Assembly (NCBI GenBank): GCA_963691705.1
Contig: OY829539.1
Span: 47,590,327 to 47,654,326 of the forward strand
DNA length: 64,000 nucleotides
Source: Viola odorata
Taxonomy: Eukaryota > Streptophyta > Magnoliopsida > Malpighiales > Violaceae
Direction of reading: 5' to 3'
In this document: positions 1-10,465 of the stretch, in pieces
Numbering within the stretch: position 1 is the first letter of the stretch
Layout: each line of letters begins with the position of its first letter
Translations under genes and position numbers: made by a program
Notes under the pieces: generated by a model
The model's database searches: none
What the model saw: the letters and a program-made list of their open reading frames with translations, nothing else
What the model was told of the DNA's origin: nothing

Positions 1-1679
1 TCGAGAGGTTGCCTACCAGGTCGAAGATCTGCACTCAGAAGTGTTAAAAAAACTCAGTATTGAAACTTGAAAGATAAGGAACTGGAAACTTCTAGCAGCA
101 GCCAAAATGTAGATGAGCTAAAAAGACAACTTATATACCATGCAAATGATTTTCCAGAGATCCCAATGGCATGAACTCATACACCAGTAGCCTCTGATCA
201 CCCACAGCGCAATGTCCGACCAGCTTAACAAGATTTGGGTGATCTGCTTTTTTTAACGTTCTAACTTCAGCTTCAAATTCCCTGATTCCTTGAATCCCAT
301 TTCGATCAAGCTGCTTAATCGCAACCACCTACACCACAATAAAAAATGAAATTCAAGTTTCAACACTCATTGCAAGTTAATTGCATGTGGACACTGAGGA
401 AGGAACTCTTCACTGAAACACATTGCAAGGATATAATAATACCTTAAGAAAACAGTCAAGAAATTGTATACAATCATGAGTATTAGTATGCTCTATAAAA
501 AGACTATGTATCAACCTGATTGATTTTCTCCAAGTGCCCCCGATAAACTTTTCCGAAACCTCCTTCACCCAAAAAACAGTCTGACCTGAAATTGTCCGTT
601 GCAGCGGCAAGTTCCTCAAAAGTATACTTGTTGCCACTACAACCATTGCTTCCCCTGTCCATAGCAACCTCATCCTTCAAATTTAACCTCTTTGCATCCA
701 ATGACAACTGATCTTCTTTAGAGACCTCCTCTTTATTTTCACTCACATATGGCTTCACTTTCAATGATCCTGTAAGAAAATACACAAACCCAACAGAAAA
801 GGAGTAAAAATCATTGGAGAATTAAACGAGGACTAAGAAAAAGACAGGGAAAGATAAGTCACATGGAGAGAAAAAGCCTAACTTATCGTTGAGATGATTC
901 ACATGAAAGAGGATATGTGAAAGTTAAGCTACAGCCGTAATACTTTGGAAGCAAACAAAGAACACACAAAGACAAAAAAACCTGAACACCCAATAAGTGA
1001 TTTCTGGATTATGGGCCAGATTTTTCTCCAACATGCAAACAACCCAAAATATTTGCACAAAATAGGAAATGATTGATTACTACCATTCAACACCACCTGC
1101 ATGCTAAAAAAAAAAAACAGTAGAAAACTAACAACTGTAACTGATGAATTTAGAAGGAAAGATTAAACTTTGAGGACAATAAGCATTGCCAAATCCTTCA
1201 CTGAAAAATCAACACAACATGCCAAAGTAGACCCCAAAAAAAATCAAAATATTCAACTTTAAAACTTGCTATTAAACCCAATTCTGGAAAAAAAAATCAA
1301 ATTTCCCAATTATTTCACTCCACTGTCAAAAGCAAGCGAACCCAAATTCCAGAAACTGATAAAACTTAATCAAAAAATCAAAAATCAAAACCAAGAAATG
1401 TAACAAGAAAATACAGAAGAAACAGGGATTAACAAGAAAAGAAATCTAGAAAAAATCATTTGAAATAATTACAGCATACACAAAATTGCACTTTTCTTCA
1501 TCATTTCTTTTGAAAGGAAAAAAACTTTACGATGAAAGGAAATGTTGGTTACCTGAAGTGAGCTGTGTTTGATCTTTGCGTTTAAGTTTATCATTAAGAT
1601 CATCATTACTACCATTGCTACGGCTTCTTTTCTCCGATCGCTCCTTCGATTGCCCAACGCATCCAAAACACCCCACCAT
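1..1679 (-). CDS. PBS1-like receptor-like cytoplasmic kinase (RLCK-VII), 5' part, runs off left edge
   Basis: This is a serine/threonine kinase of the RLCK-VII/PBL family, which relays signals from plasma-membrane receptor kinases. Four exons are visible on the minus strand: 1553-1679, 516-769, 139-328 and 1-28 (incomplete). All have GT..AG borders and consistent phase. The protein starts MVGCFGCVG, followed by a basic, Ser/Asn-rich stretch and a variable linker. The kinase domain then begins with [13 protein letters not shown], the glycine loop [10 protein letters not shown], the ATP-binding lysine in VVAIKQLD and the hinge [18 protein letters not shown]. The catalytic loop and activation segment lie beyond the window. 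The wording of the kinase domain resembles Arabidopsis PBL5/PBL6 from memory. The start codon was chosen because it gives the usual short Cys-rich N-terminus. Glycine 2, needed for N-myristoylation in many relatives, is absent (Val), but Cys4 and Cys7 could be palmitoylated. Family is certain; the exact orthologue is not. Confidence 0.93.
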
Positions 1680-2087
1680 AATGGAAAAAATACTCTAATT
1701 ACAACAAAAAAACAAACAAAAGCTCTCTCCTTTCTACCTCTATTTCTTCCTATCAAAACAAAAACCACAGTAATTTACAATTTGATAAGACCCCTCAAAA
1801 CCCTTTTTTAAATGAATTTTTCTTTCAGAAAACTTTAAAATTAAAAATTGAAAACCCTGTAGAGAGCTCAAAGGGAAGGGGGGAAGAAACAGAGATAGTT
1901 ACAGACAGCTAGCCTTCTTGTTTACAAAAAAAAAAAAAAAAAAAAAATTGGTAAGCTAATCAACTATAGCTCTCTTACCTTCTCCACTTTTCTCCTTTTT
2001 TTTTTTTCTTTTCATTTTTATTTAAGGCTTTTTATATTGGTATTTTTTAATGAAGAGAAAGAAGAAAAAATGTGGGCTATTAAAATA
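1680..2087. other. Upstream/leader region of the kinase gene
   Basis: AT-rich DNA just upstream of the kinase start. It has a run of about 24 A at 1924-1946 and a pyrimidine-rich tract near 1980-2010. No gene is visible. It probably holds the kinase 5' leader and core promoter, but I see no convincing TATA box. Confidence 0.4.
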
Positions 2088-2270
2088 GAGAAATGATATT
2101 TTGGCAGAAAATTTGAGCAGAAAAAATGAGCAGATGGCATTTTCGTAAATAAGTGATGGCAGTTTCGTAATAAGTGATGGCAATTTCGTAAATAAAACGA
2201 TCATTTTATTTACGAAACTGCCATCTGTTCATTTTTTCTGCTCAAATTTTCTGCCAAAATATCATTGCTC
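2088..2270. mobile_element. 183-bp hairpin MITE with 9-bp TSD (Mutator-like)
   Basis: A near-perfect inverted repeat. The left end begins GAGAAATGATATTTTGGCAG and the reverse complement of the right end begins GAGCAATGATATTTTGGCAG. Similarity continues for about 65 bases per arm, leaving a short loop that carries two copies of a GTGATGGCA-type repeat. Both sides are flanked by the 9-bp direct repeat ATTAAAATA (2079-2087 and 2271-2279). A 9-bp duplication with long inverted repeats is the signature of Mutator-like non-autonomous elements. It has no coding capacity. It lies about 400-600 bp upstream of the kinase start codon. Confidence 0.85.
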
Positions 2271-2347
2271 ATTAAAATATTCTTGCTGTTTCAATCAGGT
2301 GAATTTCTACGTAGAGGATTTTTTGTTCTTGATCAATGGAAAATTGA

Positions 2348-2409
2348 CACGTGGAGATGGTAGATACCTACCTCAAGGTGTTTTTGGGAAAGTAGGACAG
2401 GAACACGTG
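2348..2409. promoter_or_regulatory. Two G-box (CACGTG) sites upstream of the kinase
   Basis: CACGTG occurs at 2348-2353 and 2404-2409, both as CACGTGG, the core bound by bZIP and bHLH factors. They lie about 670-730 bp upstream of the kinase start codon and beyond the MITE. Their assignment to the kinase promoter is an inference from position. Confidence 0.35.
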
Positions 2410-3274
2410 GGCCGTTTAAGGGTATTAACGTAAATTGCGGCTTTGTCCGTTTCCGTGTGCAACAGCTACTGCGGTGATGACGTGGCATGTGGGTATTGTT
2501 AAGCTACTGTGATTTGGTGGGTAACATATCTGTGTCCTTTTTTTCTAGAAGGAATTGTTTTTGGTATTTTAACATTTTTTTTTATAATTTGAAAACAAAT
2601 AGTTTCTGTTTTGTTTGTATTACCTGCCCGTGACGTACGTGATCATACAGGCAGGTCATGAATCGCCGTCTGATCTCGAATTTTGAACAAAGTCAAATGG
2701 TTTTAAATTTGTATTTACGGTGGACCCCTTTAGATTTCGGTCTGTTGTGGGTCCCACTGACACATCCTACGCGGTTTCCCAATTTAAAGATTTAATTTGA
2801 ACGGGACGGGACGGAACGGAACGGAACAGTGCTGGTGGCGGCTCCTCTACCTACAGTTCACCGCTTACGCGACTCTCGCCAAGGTTGCAATGTAGAGGAT
2901 CCGCGTTTTTTAATTTTCAATAATCTTCATTATCCTTCTCACTCCTTTTATAATAAAAAATAAATTTAAATGGTCGAAAATTAAAAAATGTCTATCAACT
3001 GATAACATGTTATGACACGTATGATTTAATGAAGTGATTATTAACAGATCACATATGTTGAATATTTATTATTATTTTAATTTTTTAATATATGACAATA
3101 TTACAGGGAGAGTTCCTCAAACCTTGTATACCTGAATATAGATTGGGAGCAAATATTCAATATTTATAATCTTGCATATTAACATGTTTATATAATTTTT
3201 TCAACTAATAGAGTAATTACACGTAGATAAAAAATAATGGATGGTAACGTATTCATGGTTCGAGAATGTATCTA
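2410..3274. other. Intergenic spacer left of the transposon nest
   Basis: No gene is visible. The stretch holds a small pentamer repeat of GACGG/AACGG units at 2801-2828 and becomes AT-rich towards the nest. The 5-bp duplication GCTAA that borders the nest is at 3275-3279. Confidence 0.5.
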
Positions 3275-3279
3275 GCTAA

Positions 3280-3964
3280 TGATACGATCCTAGTTGCATA
3301 GGATGTGTAACACGTATTTGATCTAGTTCGAAGGTTTGGATTTCACGCGGAAGATAGATAACTCAACGAGATGAGTTAGACTCAAGCAAGAGACTCGCCT
3401 TGCTTAATCTAAATCGATACGAGTGAGGGTCTTGACTCGTATGTTAAACCAATATTCACACCTGGGAATATAGACCTAAGGGAAACGAAATCAATGGGGT
3501 CGAAACTTCGGGTTTTACTTGCAATCAATCTTAGCTTTCGGGACTAAAGATTGGAACAAGGCTTACGCATGAACAATTGAGAAAACTTCTCTGGGTTTAA
3601 TTATCAAAAATATTGTAACCTTACAATGAAAAAGGTGACTCCTTTAAATAGGAAAAACCCTAAATCTTTGCTTTAGAAATCCTACTTCTAGTTGAACTCC
3701 TAATTAAGTAATTAATTAAACTAATTAATTAATAATAATTAAAATAATTAATTAAAAACTAGAAATTCGGAAGTTTCCTTCTTGGACGCAAAGTTGGCCA
3801 TCGTTGACGCAACTAGAAAAATGTCCTTGGCGGCATGCCGCTAAGCACTGCCAAATTTTGCCCAAAATTTCCCTCCTTGGCGGCATGCCGCTAAGCACTG
3901 CCCAAAATTGTCTCTTCTTGGCTCCTCGCTGCTTCCTTGGCTCAGCCGCATGGTGTGTGTGCGA
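3280..3964 (-). repeat. 3' LTR of the outer gypsy element
   Basis: This copy aligns with 40890-41574 over its full visible length. Similarity stops at GTGTGTGTGCGA (3964), so the last bases (GATTCGCATCA in the other copy) are missing or diverged here. It contains two copies of the palindrome GCGGCATGCCGC, at 3830-3841 and 3880-3891, inside a roughly 50-bp tandem unit. Confidence 0.88.
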
Positions 3965-4726
3965 CCCTTCGAAAGGATTCGCCCTCAAATCCTCTTTAGG
4001 ATCTTCAATAGTACCCAAGACACCTAATTTGCCCTTGGTGGCCACGCGCTTGATATGGGTTGAACCACTGCCCAAATAAGTGACCATCTCCTTGGATTGA
4101 GTAGGCAACTGTGTCTGGTGCAAGTGCATCATATCCCAATCAAGGACTTTGACGAACATGCGAAGCCCCCTTTTGTATCCTTGGTCAGTCCGAGGAATGC
4201 CCATGCACTCCATGTGAATTACGGCTTGCTCCAATGGTATTTTTGCCATCACCGAGTTCTTGTCAATTCCTAAACTCGCTTAATAACTCAAAGACAAAGA
4301 GGTTAATGGTACCACAAGTATAAACTCATAAGAAAATTGATTACAAGCAAATAGAAGGGAAAATTCGCTTGTAAACATAAACTTACAAACCAATGGATAA
4401 TACACGACTCCAAGAGCTCGCCCTCCCTCTCTAATTCCTGCCAATTGATCATCAAATTATGGTACTTGAGATGTCAAAGTTAGCACGGACCGCACGGTTG
4501 TGCTCAATGTCTGCCACAATTCCTTCCCTAAGTTGCTAAGGGGCCTCCCATCATGATTACTAGCAATACTTATAGATAACCCATAGAGACACATTAAATC
4601 CTTAAAGTATAAGTTAGTAATATTAGTTGCATCAATGTGATCCATCAATCGGCCACAATACATCTCATGCACAACTAAATTTCGCACAAGCTTAATTGGT
4701 TGACAACAACAATTGTGTTTCCTCAA
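3965..4726 (-). pseudogene. Integrase and pol C-terminal remnant of the outer element
   Basis: The stretch 4457-4726 resembles the integrase N-terminal H-containing region (LVVHEMYCGRLMDHI) followed directly by part of the catalytic core (SIASNHDGRPLSNLGKELWQ). Much of the core between them is deleted. The segment up to 4252 reads into a pol tail ending EDLRANPFEGS, just before the LTR. Frames are broken throughout, so this is a relic with no function expected. Confidence 0.6.
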
Positions 4727-4867
4727 ATATTCTTCAAATAAATACGATTTAGACTTAGCTTTAAAAGCATAATCACCATTAATTGAATAAAAGTCAGAAT
4801 CATATAAATCAATTATGTTTGAATATTCAAGAAAATCGTTGCTAAGGAAAGAAAGGCGTACCAGACC

Positions 4868-5955
4868 TTAGTGGCTAAAGTTAGCCGAACTAGGCTTCAT
4901 ATCCTCACGACGCTCTTTCCTTCCAAAAGGCATTATGATATGGCCCTCTTCTCTTGGAACTTTATCATTAATTTCCTGCACATCAGAAGAAACACCAACA
5001 GAAGACGGTTCACAAAGATTAGTGTTAGAAACACCAAATAGTTTTAAAGGGTGACTTGCGCCAAAACTGATTTTGCTCATACATAATGCGTTCCTCACAT
5101 CTCTCTCTTTGGCATAGACACTCAAATTATTTTCACTCTCCTCTCCTTTTTTTATAAATGCCAATCTCTGCATGCTCACTCTTTTCATGCATGTGTTTTC
5201 CTCTCGCATGCTCTCTTTTTTCATGCGGGCTATTTTTCTCACATTCGCTCTTCACATGCTCTTTTTTTTCATGTGAGTTGTTCTTCTCCCTAATTCCCTC
5301 TTTCTTTTCGACACTCATCTCTCTTCTCTTTTTCTTTCCCTTTCCGTGTGATCTCATACTCGGTATAAGCCTTGATAAGCCACTGTTGATCCTCACAAAT
5401 TTTGAGTGGTGTCAATGACGCAAGAGTGAATTTTCGTCCATCCTTCACTAGCTTGTAGTGATTGCTTCTCCCATCGTGATTTGCGTCTCTATCAAATTGC
5501 CAAGGTCGGCCAAGTAATAGGTGACTAGAGCTCAAAGGGACGACATCACATAGAACTTTATCTTCAATTTCACCGATAGAAAACTGAACTAAAACTTGTT
5601 TAGTTACCTTCACTTCTTTACCATTGGTCAGCTACGGAAGTAGATAGGGTTTCAGGTGCTTTATCATTGGAAGATTTAACTTGTGCACTAGCAAATAACT
5701 TGCACAATTCGCACAACTCCCATTGTCTATGATCAATGAACACACCTTCTGTCCAACTAAACAGCAAGTGTGGAACAAATTCTCTTTTTGTTCCGCACCT
5801 TGTACTCCGACTTTTAGCTCTGCGCTAAGATTACGCCTAATCACTAACAGATCATCACGCTCAGCCTTCACTACCAGTTCCTCACACGAATCATCATCCT
5901 CCTCTTCCTCCTTCCTCCTAGGCTCCTCAATCTTATGATCATCATCACTACTCAA
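4868..5955 (-). pseudogene. Aspartic protease region and Lys/Glu-rich spacer of the outer element
   Basis: The protease core is read from 5955 leftwards, with the active-site-like sequence CSLIIDNGSCANCAS and, in the next segment (5290-5613), the flap/psi-loop-like SSSHLLLGRPWQFD. The acidic stretch before it (DDDHKIEEPRRKEEEEDDD) belongs to the gag-protease linker. After the protease comes a highly charged Lys/Glu/His-rich spacer. Stops and frame changes break the reading frame, and the reverse transcriptase expected next is absent. Confidence 0.75.
5165..5290. repeat. Three degenerate ~45-bp tandem units in the outer element
   Basis: Three imperfect units built on CATGCTC-(T-rich)-CATG follow one another, starting near 5171, 5208 and 5253. 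On the minus strand they encode the Lys/His/Glu-rich spacer after the protease. Confidence 0.55.
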
Positions 5956-5984
5956 GTCGTTATTCTCTCGAATCAGTAATACTC

Positions 5985-6963
5985 GCTTGTTGGCACATTC
6001 GGCATCCCTATGCCCTCGGCCAGCACATTTAAAACATATTACTCCCTCCGTCCCATATTAATTGTCCACTTTCACTGTTCATGCACGCGTTCGAGGAGGC
6101 CGGATGACGCACTATTTGACCTCAAAAACTTTTGAATTTTTTCTCGAATGTAGGTTAAGGATTAACGTACGTTCGAAAAAAAGTACGGATTTTTTTGGAG
6201 TCAAATAGTGAGTCATTCGACTTCCTCAAAATACGTGCACGAACAGTAAAGTGACAGTTAATATGGGACGGAGGGAGTATGTCCTTAGTAGTGACTCTAT
6301 TAAGAGGTGTAGTAGAAGAAGAATTACCACTAGCCTTAGGACCAGTTGTCGCACCCTTGATGTCATAGTCGTATGGTAAGACGTTAGGCGGTTCCCTTGC
6401 TCCCTTGCTATCCTTCGCCCATGGCGTTTGCTTCCATGGCGTAGTTCTTCCACTAGTTGTAAAGGGGCTAGTAAAAGAACTCTGCGATTTCTTATGCCTC
6501 TCTATCTTGATAGCCAAGTGCAACATGTCCTCTAATGTTGTGTAATGAGTCAGCTTCAATGTGTTGGCTATCTCTCTATTCAAACCACTAAGAAACGTCG
6601 CCATCGTTGCCTCCCTATCCTCCTCAATTTGCGCCTTAGCTAACGCAATTTCCATCTCGTTGAAGTAATCTCCTACGCTCTTACTTCCTTGGGTTAAATT
6701 TTATAACCTCTGGTGGAGATCACGCTAAAAATAGGTAGGAACAAATCTCCTCTTCATAATGGCTTTCATCTCCTCCCAAGTCCGAATTGGACCGATTCCA
6801 TCTCTTTCTCTTTTCTGAGCCAACGAATCCCACCAATGCACGGCGTACCCACTAAACTCCACAGCTGCTAATCTCACCTTCTTATTATCTGAATAGTTGT
6901 GGCAAAGAAAGATCGAGTTGACCTTCCTATCCCAAACCAAGTATGCATCCGGATCATCCTTGC
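5985..6963 (-). pseudogene. Gag (capsid and zinc knuckle) of the outer element, C-terminal part
   Basis: Read leftwards from 6963, the sequence matches a Ty3/gypsy capsid (DPDAYLVWDRKVNSIF, WWDSL, WEEMKAIMKRRFVPTYF), followed by a helical segment (6155-6655). A zinc knuckle of CX2CX4HX4C form (CFKCAGRGHRDAEC) lies at about 5988-6030. The N-terminal part continues at 39587, on the far side of the Athila insertion. A Stowaway MITE (6042-6277) lies immediately in front of the zinc knuckle. Stops are present. This is the structural-protein gene of a retroelement and is not expected to be functional. Confidence 0.8.
6042..6277. mobile_element. Stowaway-type MITE (236 bp) inside gag
   Basis: The terminal inverted repeats are CTCCCTCCGTCCC at 6042 and GGGACGGAGGGAG at 6265-6277, the classic Stowaway (Tc1/Mariner-derived) ends. 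The element is flanked by a TA duplication on both sides (6040-6041 and 6278-6279). Internal sequence is partly palindromic (GTTCATGCACG near the left end against CGTGCACGAAC near the right). It has no coding capacity. Confidence 0.93.
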
Positions 6964-6968
6964 CCTTA

Positions 6969-8422
6969 TGATTGCATTCCATTTAATCATGCTTTTACTG
7001 TCCATTTACTTGTTATTTGGGCAGTAAATCTATTGATTTCCTTTTTTTCCTTACGCTTTGGCAGTTCTGGTTTGGAGGCTTTTATTGGAGGATTGCGATA
7101 TGGGAGCATTGGAGCAGATTACCAGATCGTCTTGGCCGGGAGCTTGGCCAAGACTCATTCGCGTCAGGCAAATCTCGAGCAAGCAGCGTTGGCAACCTTA
7201 TGGGCCATTTTTCGCTTGGGCCTTGCGAGCTGGCAATATCCATTTTCCAGCGACTTCAGAGGGATCAGTAATTCAAGAATCCTTGTTAGGATCTCCCTCT
7301 ATTTTTTATTATTTCAAACTCCTTTTGTAATTCAAAACATTGTTACTTTCTCCTTAGATTTTGGAGAAGTTTGAATTAGAATAGGACGAGGGAATTTCAG
7401 CTCTATATAGTTGAGCTCTCTCGCTCTCTCACATCTCTCTCTTCTATTTTATTCGAACCATACAATTTCTTGCTCCGGAATTTAATTCTTGGAATTCTCG
7501 GATTTGTTTATTTATGCAAACAAATTTATTTATCTTTCATCTATGAGTATGAGTAGCTAAACACCTATTCTTGGTAAGGGTTGATGAGCTTCGTTCTTAT
7601 GAATTCGTGAGATCAAACCGTTCCTAATACTCTCGTCGATTCGTATTTGCTTAGTTCTTACGCTTAATAAATCGCTTACTCACTAGAGACAAGATTTGAT
7701 CATTCTTGTGCCCTAGTAGAGAAGAGTTGCAGCCAGCCTTGAAAAAGTGGGAGCACCTACCGGATAGGTAAAGTAGGTACCTAGTCTCGCGCCAGACTAA
7801 AAGAATTAAGTGATCTAGGCGAAGACCAGATTGACAACCTAGGGTTTCCATAGGGAGACAACTTGGCCTAGGTACTGTCTTCCCCTAAACTATTGAGGAA
7901 GCGAACAACCATTCAAGACAGCAGTCAAACGGATAAACCCTTTAACCAGCAAGGTGTCCCTTGGCTAGGATTATCAGGAAAGGGAGCACCCGCCGGGTAA
8001 TTTGCAGAGGAGGGAAGTCAGGAGTGAACAGGAGCACCTCCACTCTATAGCAGTACTACAGATACAGAGATGAACATCCTTGAATCAGTGATCGAGTCAT
8101 AAGAATGGAAGCTCTCGTATCGCCCTTACCTGGAATCCCCTTTTATTAGATTTACCAATCTTGACCCCCAATCTTGGCCAACCCTAAGACCAAGATTACT
8201 TTGAATTGCTTTACTATTTTTGTTCTTGTCTTAATTTTTAGATTCACCCAATCAAAATCAGTGACGAGGAAGTCAACCAAGAAACTACGTCCCCCTAGAG
8301 GTCTCTATGGACGATCCTCTTACCATAATCTACAATCCTTTGTGGACAGTGATAAGTTGTATTTCTACCCCCATTTTCTTATATATTTTACACTTATATT
8401 TGACGCGTTTGACGCGCGATCA
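6969..8422 (+). repeat. 5' LTR of the Athila element
   Basis: This 1454-bp LTR has TG..CA ends. A TATA-type box (TATATAG) is at 7404-7410, with CT-rich leader sequence after it, so transcription probably starts near 7430. It contains two TTGGCCAA motif pairs, near 7121-7150 and 8175-8195. Confidence 0.93.
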
Positions 8423-8427
8423 AATTT

Positions 8428-8445
8428 TGGCGCCGTTGCTGGGGA
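8428..8445 (+). other. Primer-binding site of the Athila element
   Basis: TGGCGCCGTTGCTGGGGA begins five bases after the LTR. It is the tRNA-Asp-type primer-binding site typical of Athila/Tat relatives, with one base different from the usual form as I recall it. Confidence 0.8.
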
Positions 8446-8494
8446 TCTCTAACGGCGGCGTTCGTAGTTTCTTTTATTTTGTTTTTGACAGTTG

Positions 8495-10465
8495 ATGACC
8501 AGGTCCTCTTCCAGAGAAGAAGACTTAATATCATACAATCTGAATCTCACAAGAACCGAAGCACAACTCAGAAGGATAGCTCAAAAGAGGAAGTTCCCAA
8601 AAGAAAGTGAATCGGAAATTTCTTGTTACAACTCAGACCACGGTCTTGACCACGATCTTGGCCAATCCTCCGACCAAGACGATGTGTTCAATCTAGCCAT
8701 GGCAGAAAACCGTCCAGAACCGACTATGAGAGAGCTGAATAGAACAACGGAACAGGAGACGTTCTCCTATATCAATTGTCCAGCTGTAACCAATGATTGG
8801 TCTATAAAGACCAATATGGTGGCCAACCTTTCTAAGTTCTATGGCCACTCAAATGAAAATCCATTCAAACATCTCAGGAACTTACACGTTAAGTGTGAGA
8901 TTATGAAACCAGTTGCAACCAACATAGAGAGAGCAAAGCTGAAAGCCTTCCCGAGTTCTCTAGAAGGAGCAACTTAGAATTGATTTTATGGTTTGCCTCA
9001 CAACACTGTTAACATGTGGGCAGAGATGTCTACTCTTTTTCTCAACAAGTTCTAGAATGCAACGAAAGCAGGGATAGCTAGAAAGAATATGGCAGCTGCT
9101 ATCCAGCAGAGAAACAGCGAAGGTTTCAGTGAGTATCATCAACGGTTCCGTGAGCTGCAAGAGGTATGCCCTACACACGGAGTTGCGGATCAAACGATGA
9201 TCTAGTAATTTTACGATGGGATGCTCCTAGGCAACAAAGAAAAAGTTGATGCAGCAGCTGGAGGCGCGCTGCAAGACTTAACCATCACAAGGGCCAAGCT
9301 GCTACTCCAGACTATGGCAGACAACTGCCAAAACAATCTTACTTCGAATAGAAGCTCTATCCCTTCTACTCTTAATTCAATCAGCGTTGAACAAAAACTG
9401 AATGAATTAACTAATATGGTCAAAAATATTTCTGTTAATATTTCAGGTCCAATACCCACAGGAAATCCAAGTCAAGAGCAGTTAGCTTCAGTATGTGGGA
9501 TATGCCAGCAACAAGATCATCAAACCAACAATTGTTATATGGTGCAACACCCTGACGACATAGCACAAGTAAATGCAGCGTATGCACAGAACCAAGGGAG
9601 TATGCAAAATTACCCTCAAGGAAGTAATCAATACTCGTGGAGAGGTCATCCGAATTTTAGGTGGAGAGACCCAGTCCCTCCACAACAGAACCAGAATGCA
9701 CCTCAGCAACAACCACCCGTTAACTTCCAGCATTTCATACCTCGCCCTTCACATCTGAATCCTGGCCAAGCTCCTAGCCAAGCCCCTATACCCCAGCTAC
9801 CATCTGCCCCACAACCTTTGCAGATTGCTGACCCATCTATGGAGGATACACTCAAGAGTTTGGTTGAGATGCAGAAGAACTTGATGCAATCGACGCAATC
9901 TAGCTTGGCGGAGATGCAGAAGCAAATCAATCAGATGTCTAATCAAGGCAAATTACCTTCTACTACGGTGAATAACCCCGCGCACAATGTTAGTGCCATG
10001 AGTTTAAGGAGTGGAGTTGTGCTACCAGAGAGGGAAGGTGCGAAAACAGATGAGGAATTGAGAAAAATTCAGTCGCAAGAGTTGGATGAAGATGAAGAAG
10101 AAGACAATGAGGTAGAAGCTGTCTTGGCCAAACCCGCAGTTCCTATGGAAACAGAGAAAGTTGATCCTGTCTTGGCCAAACCCTTAGCCAAGCCTGACCA
10201 GAAGGAGGAAGTGATAGAAACTCCTCCACCGTTTCCACCTAGATCCTCAAAAGAAAAGAAGCAGGATGAAGTAAGAGATTTTATGAGTGTTTTTGGAAAA
10301 ATAGCTGTCAACATTCCTATGTTGGATTTAATTATGAAAGTTCCCTCTTATGCCAAACTTCTTAAAGAACTATGCACAAACAAAAAGAAAATTGCAGGTA
10401 TAGAGAGGGTGAATTTAGCTCATAATGTCTCTGCTGTTCAGCAACTTCCAGAGAAGTGCAAGGAT
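8495..10465 (+). pseudogene. Athila gag (broken)
   Basis: One reading frame runs from the ATG at 8495 to about 10460 but is interrupted by stops at 8975-8977, near 8981 and 9053, and a TAG TAA pair near 9202. The N-terminal part (ELNRTTEQETFSYINCP, FYGHSNENPFKHLRNL) is the retrotransposon gag region. Near 9500 a CX2C-type cluster lies in QLASVCGICQQQDHQTNNC, followed by a Gln/Pro-rich stretch and a coiled segment (9840-9960). The stops are at positions where CAG, CAA or TGG would be expected, so single transitions explain them. The motif VLAKP (TTGGCCAA) recurs in the C-terminal part. It would form the particle core. Confidence 0.88.

Noticed and set aside
3752..4252. A 166-codon minus-strand frame crossing the LTR border
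   Set aside because: Only its first part is a pol tail; the rest is LTR sequence translated by chance.
5158..5418. Plus-strand frame rich in Ser/Phe/Cys
   Set aside because: It is the mirror of the Lys/Glu-rich tandem repeats of the outer element on the other strand.
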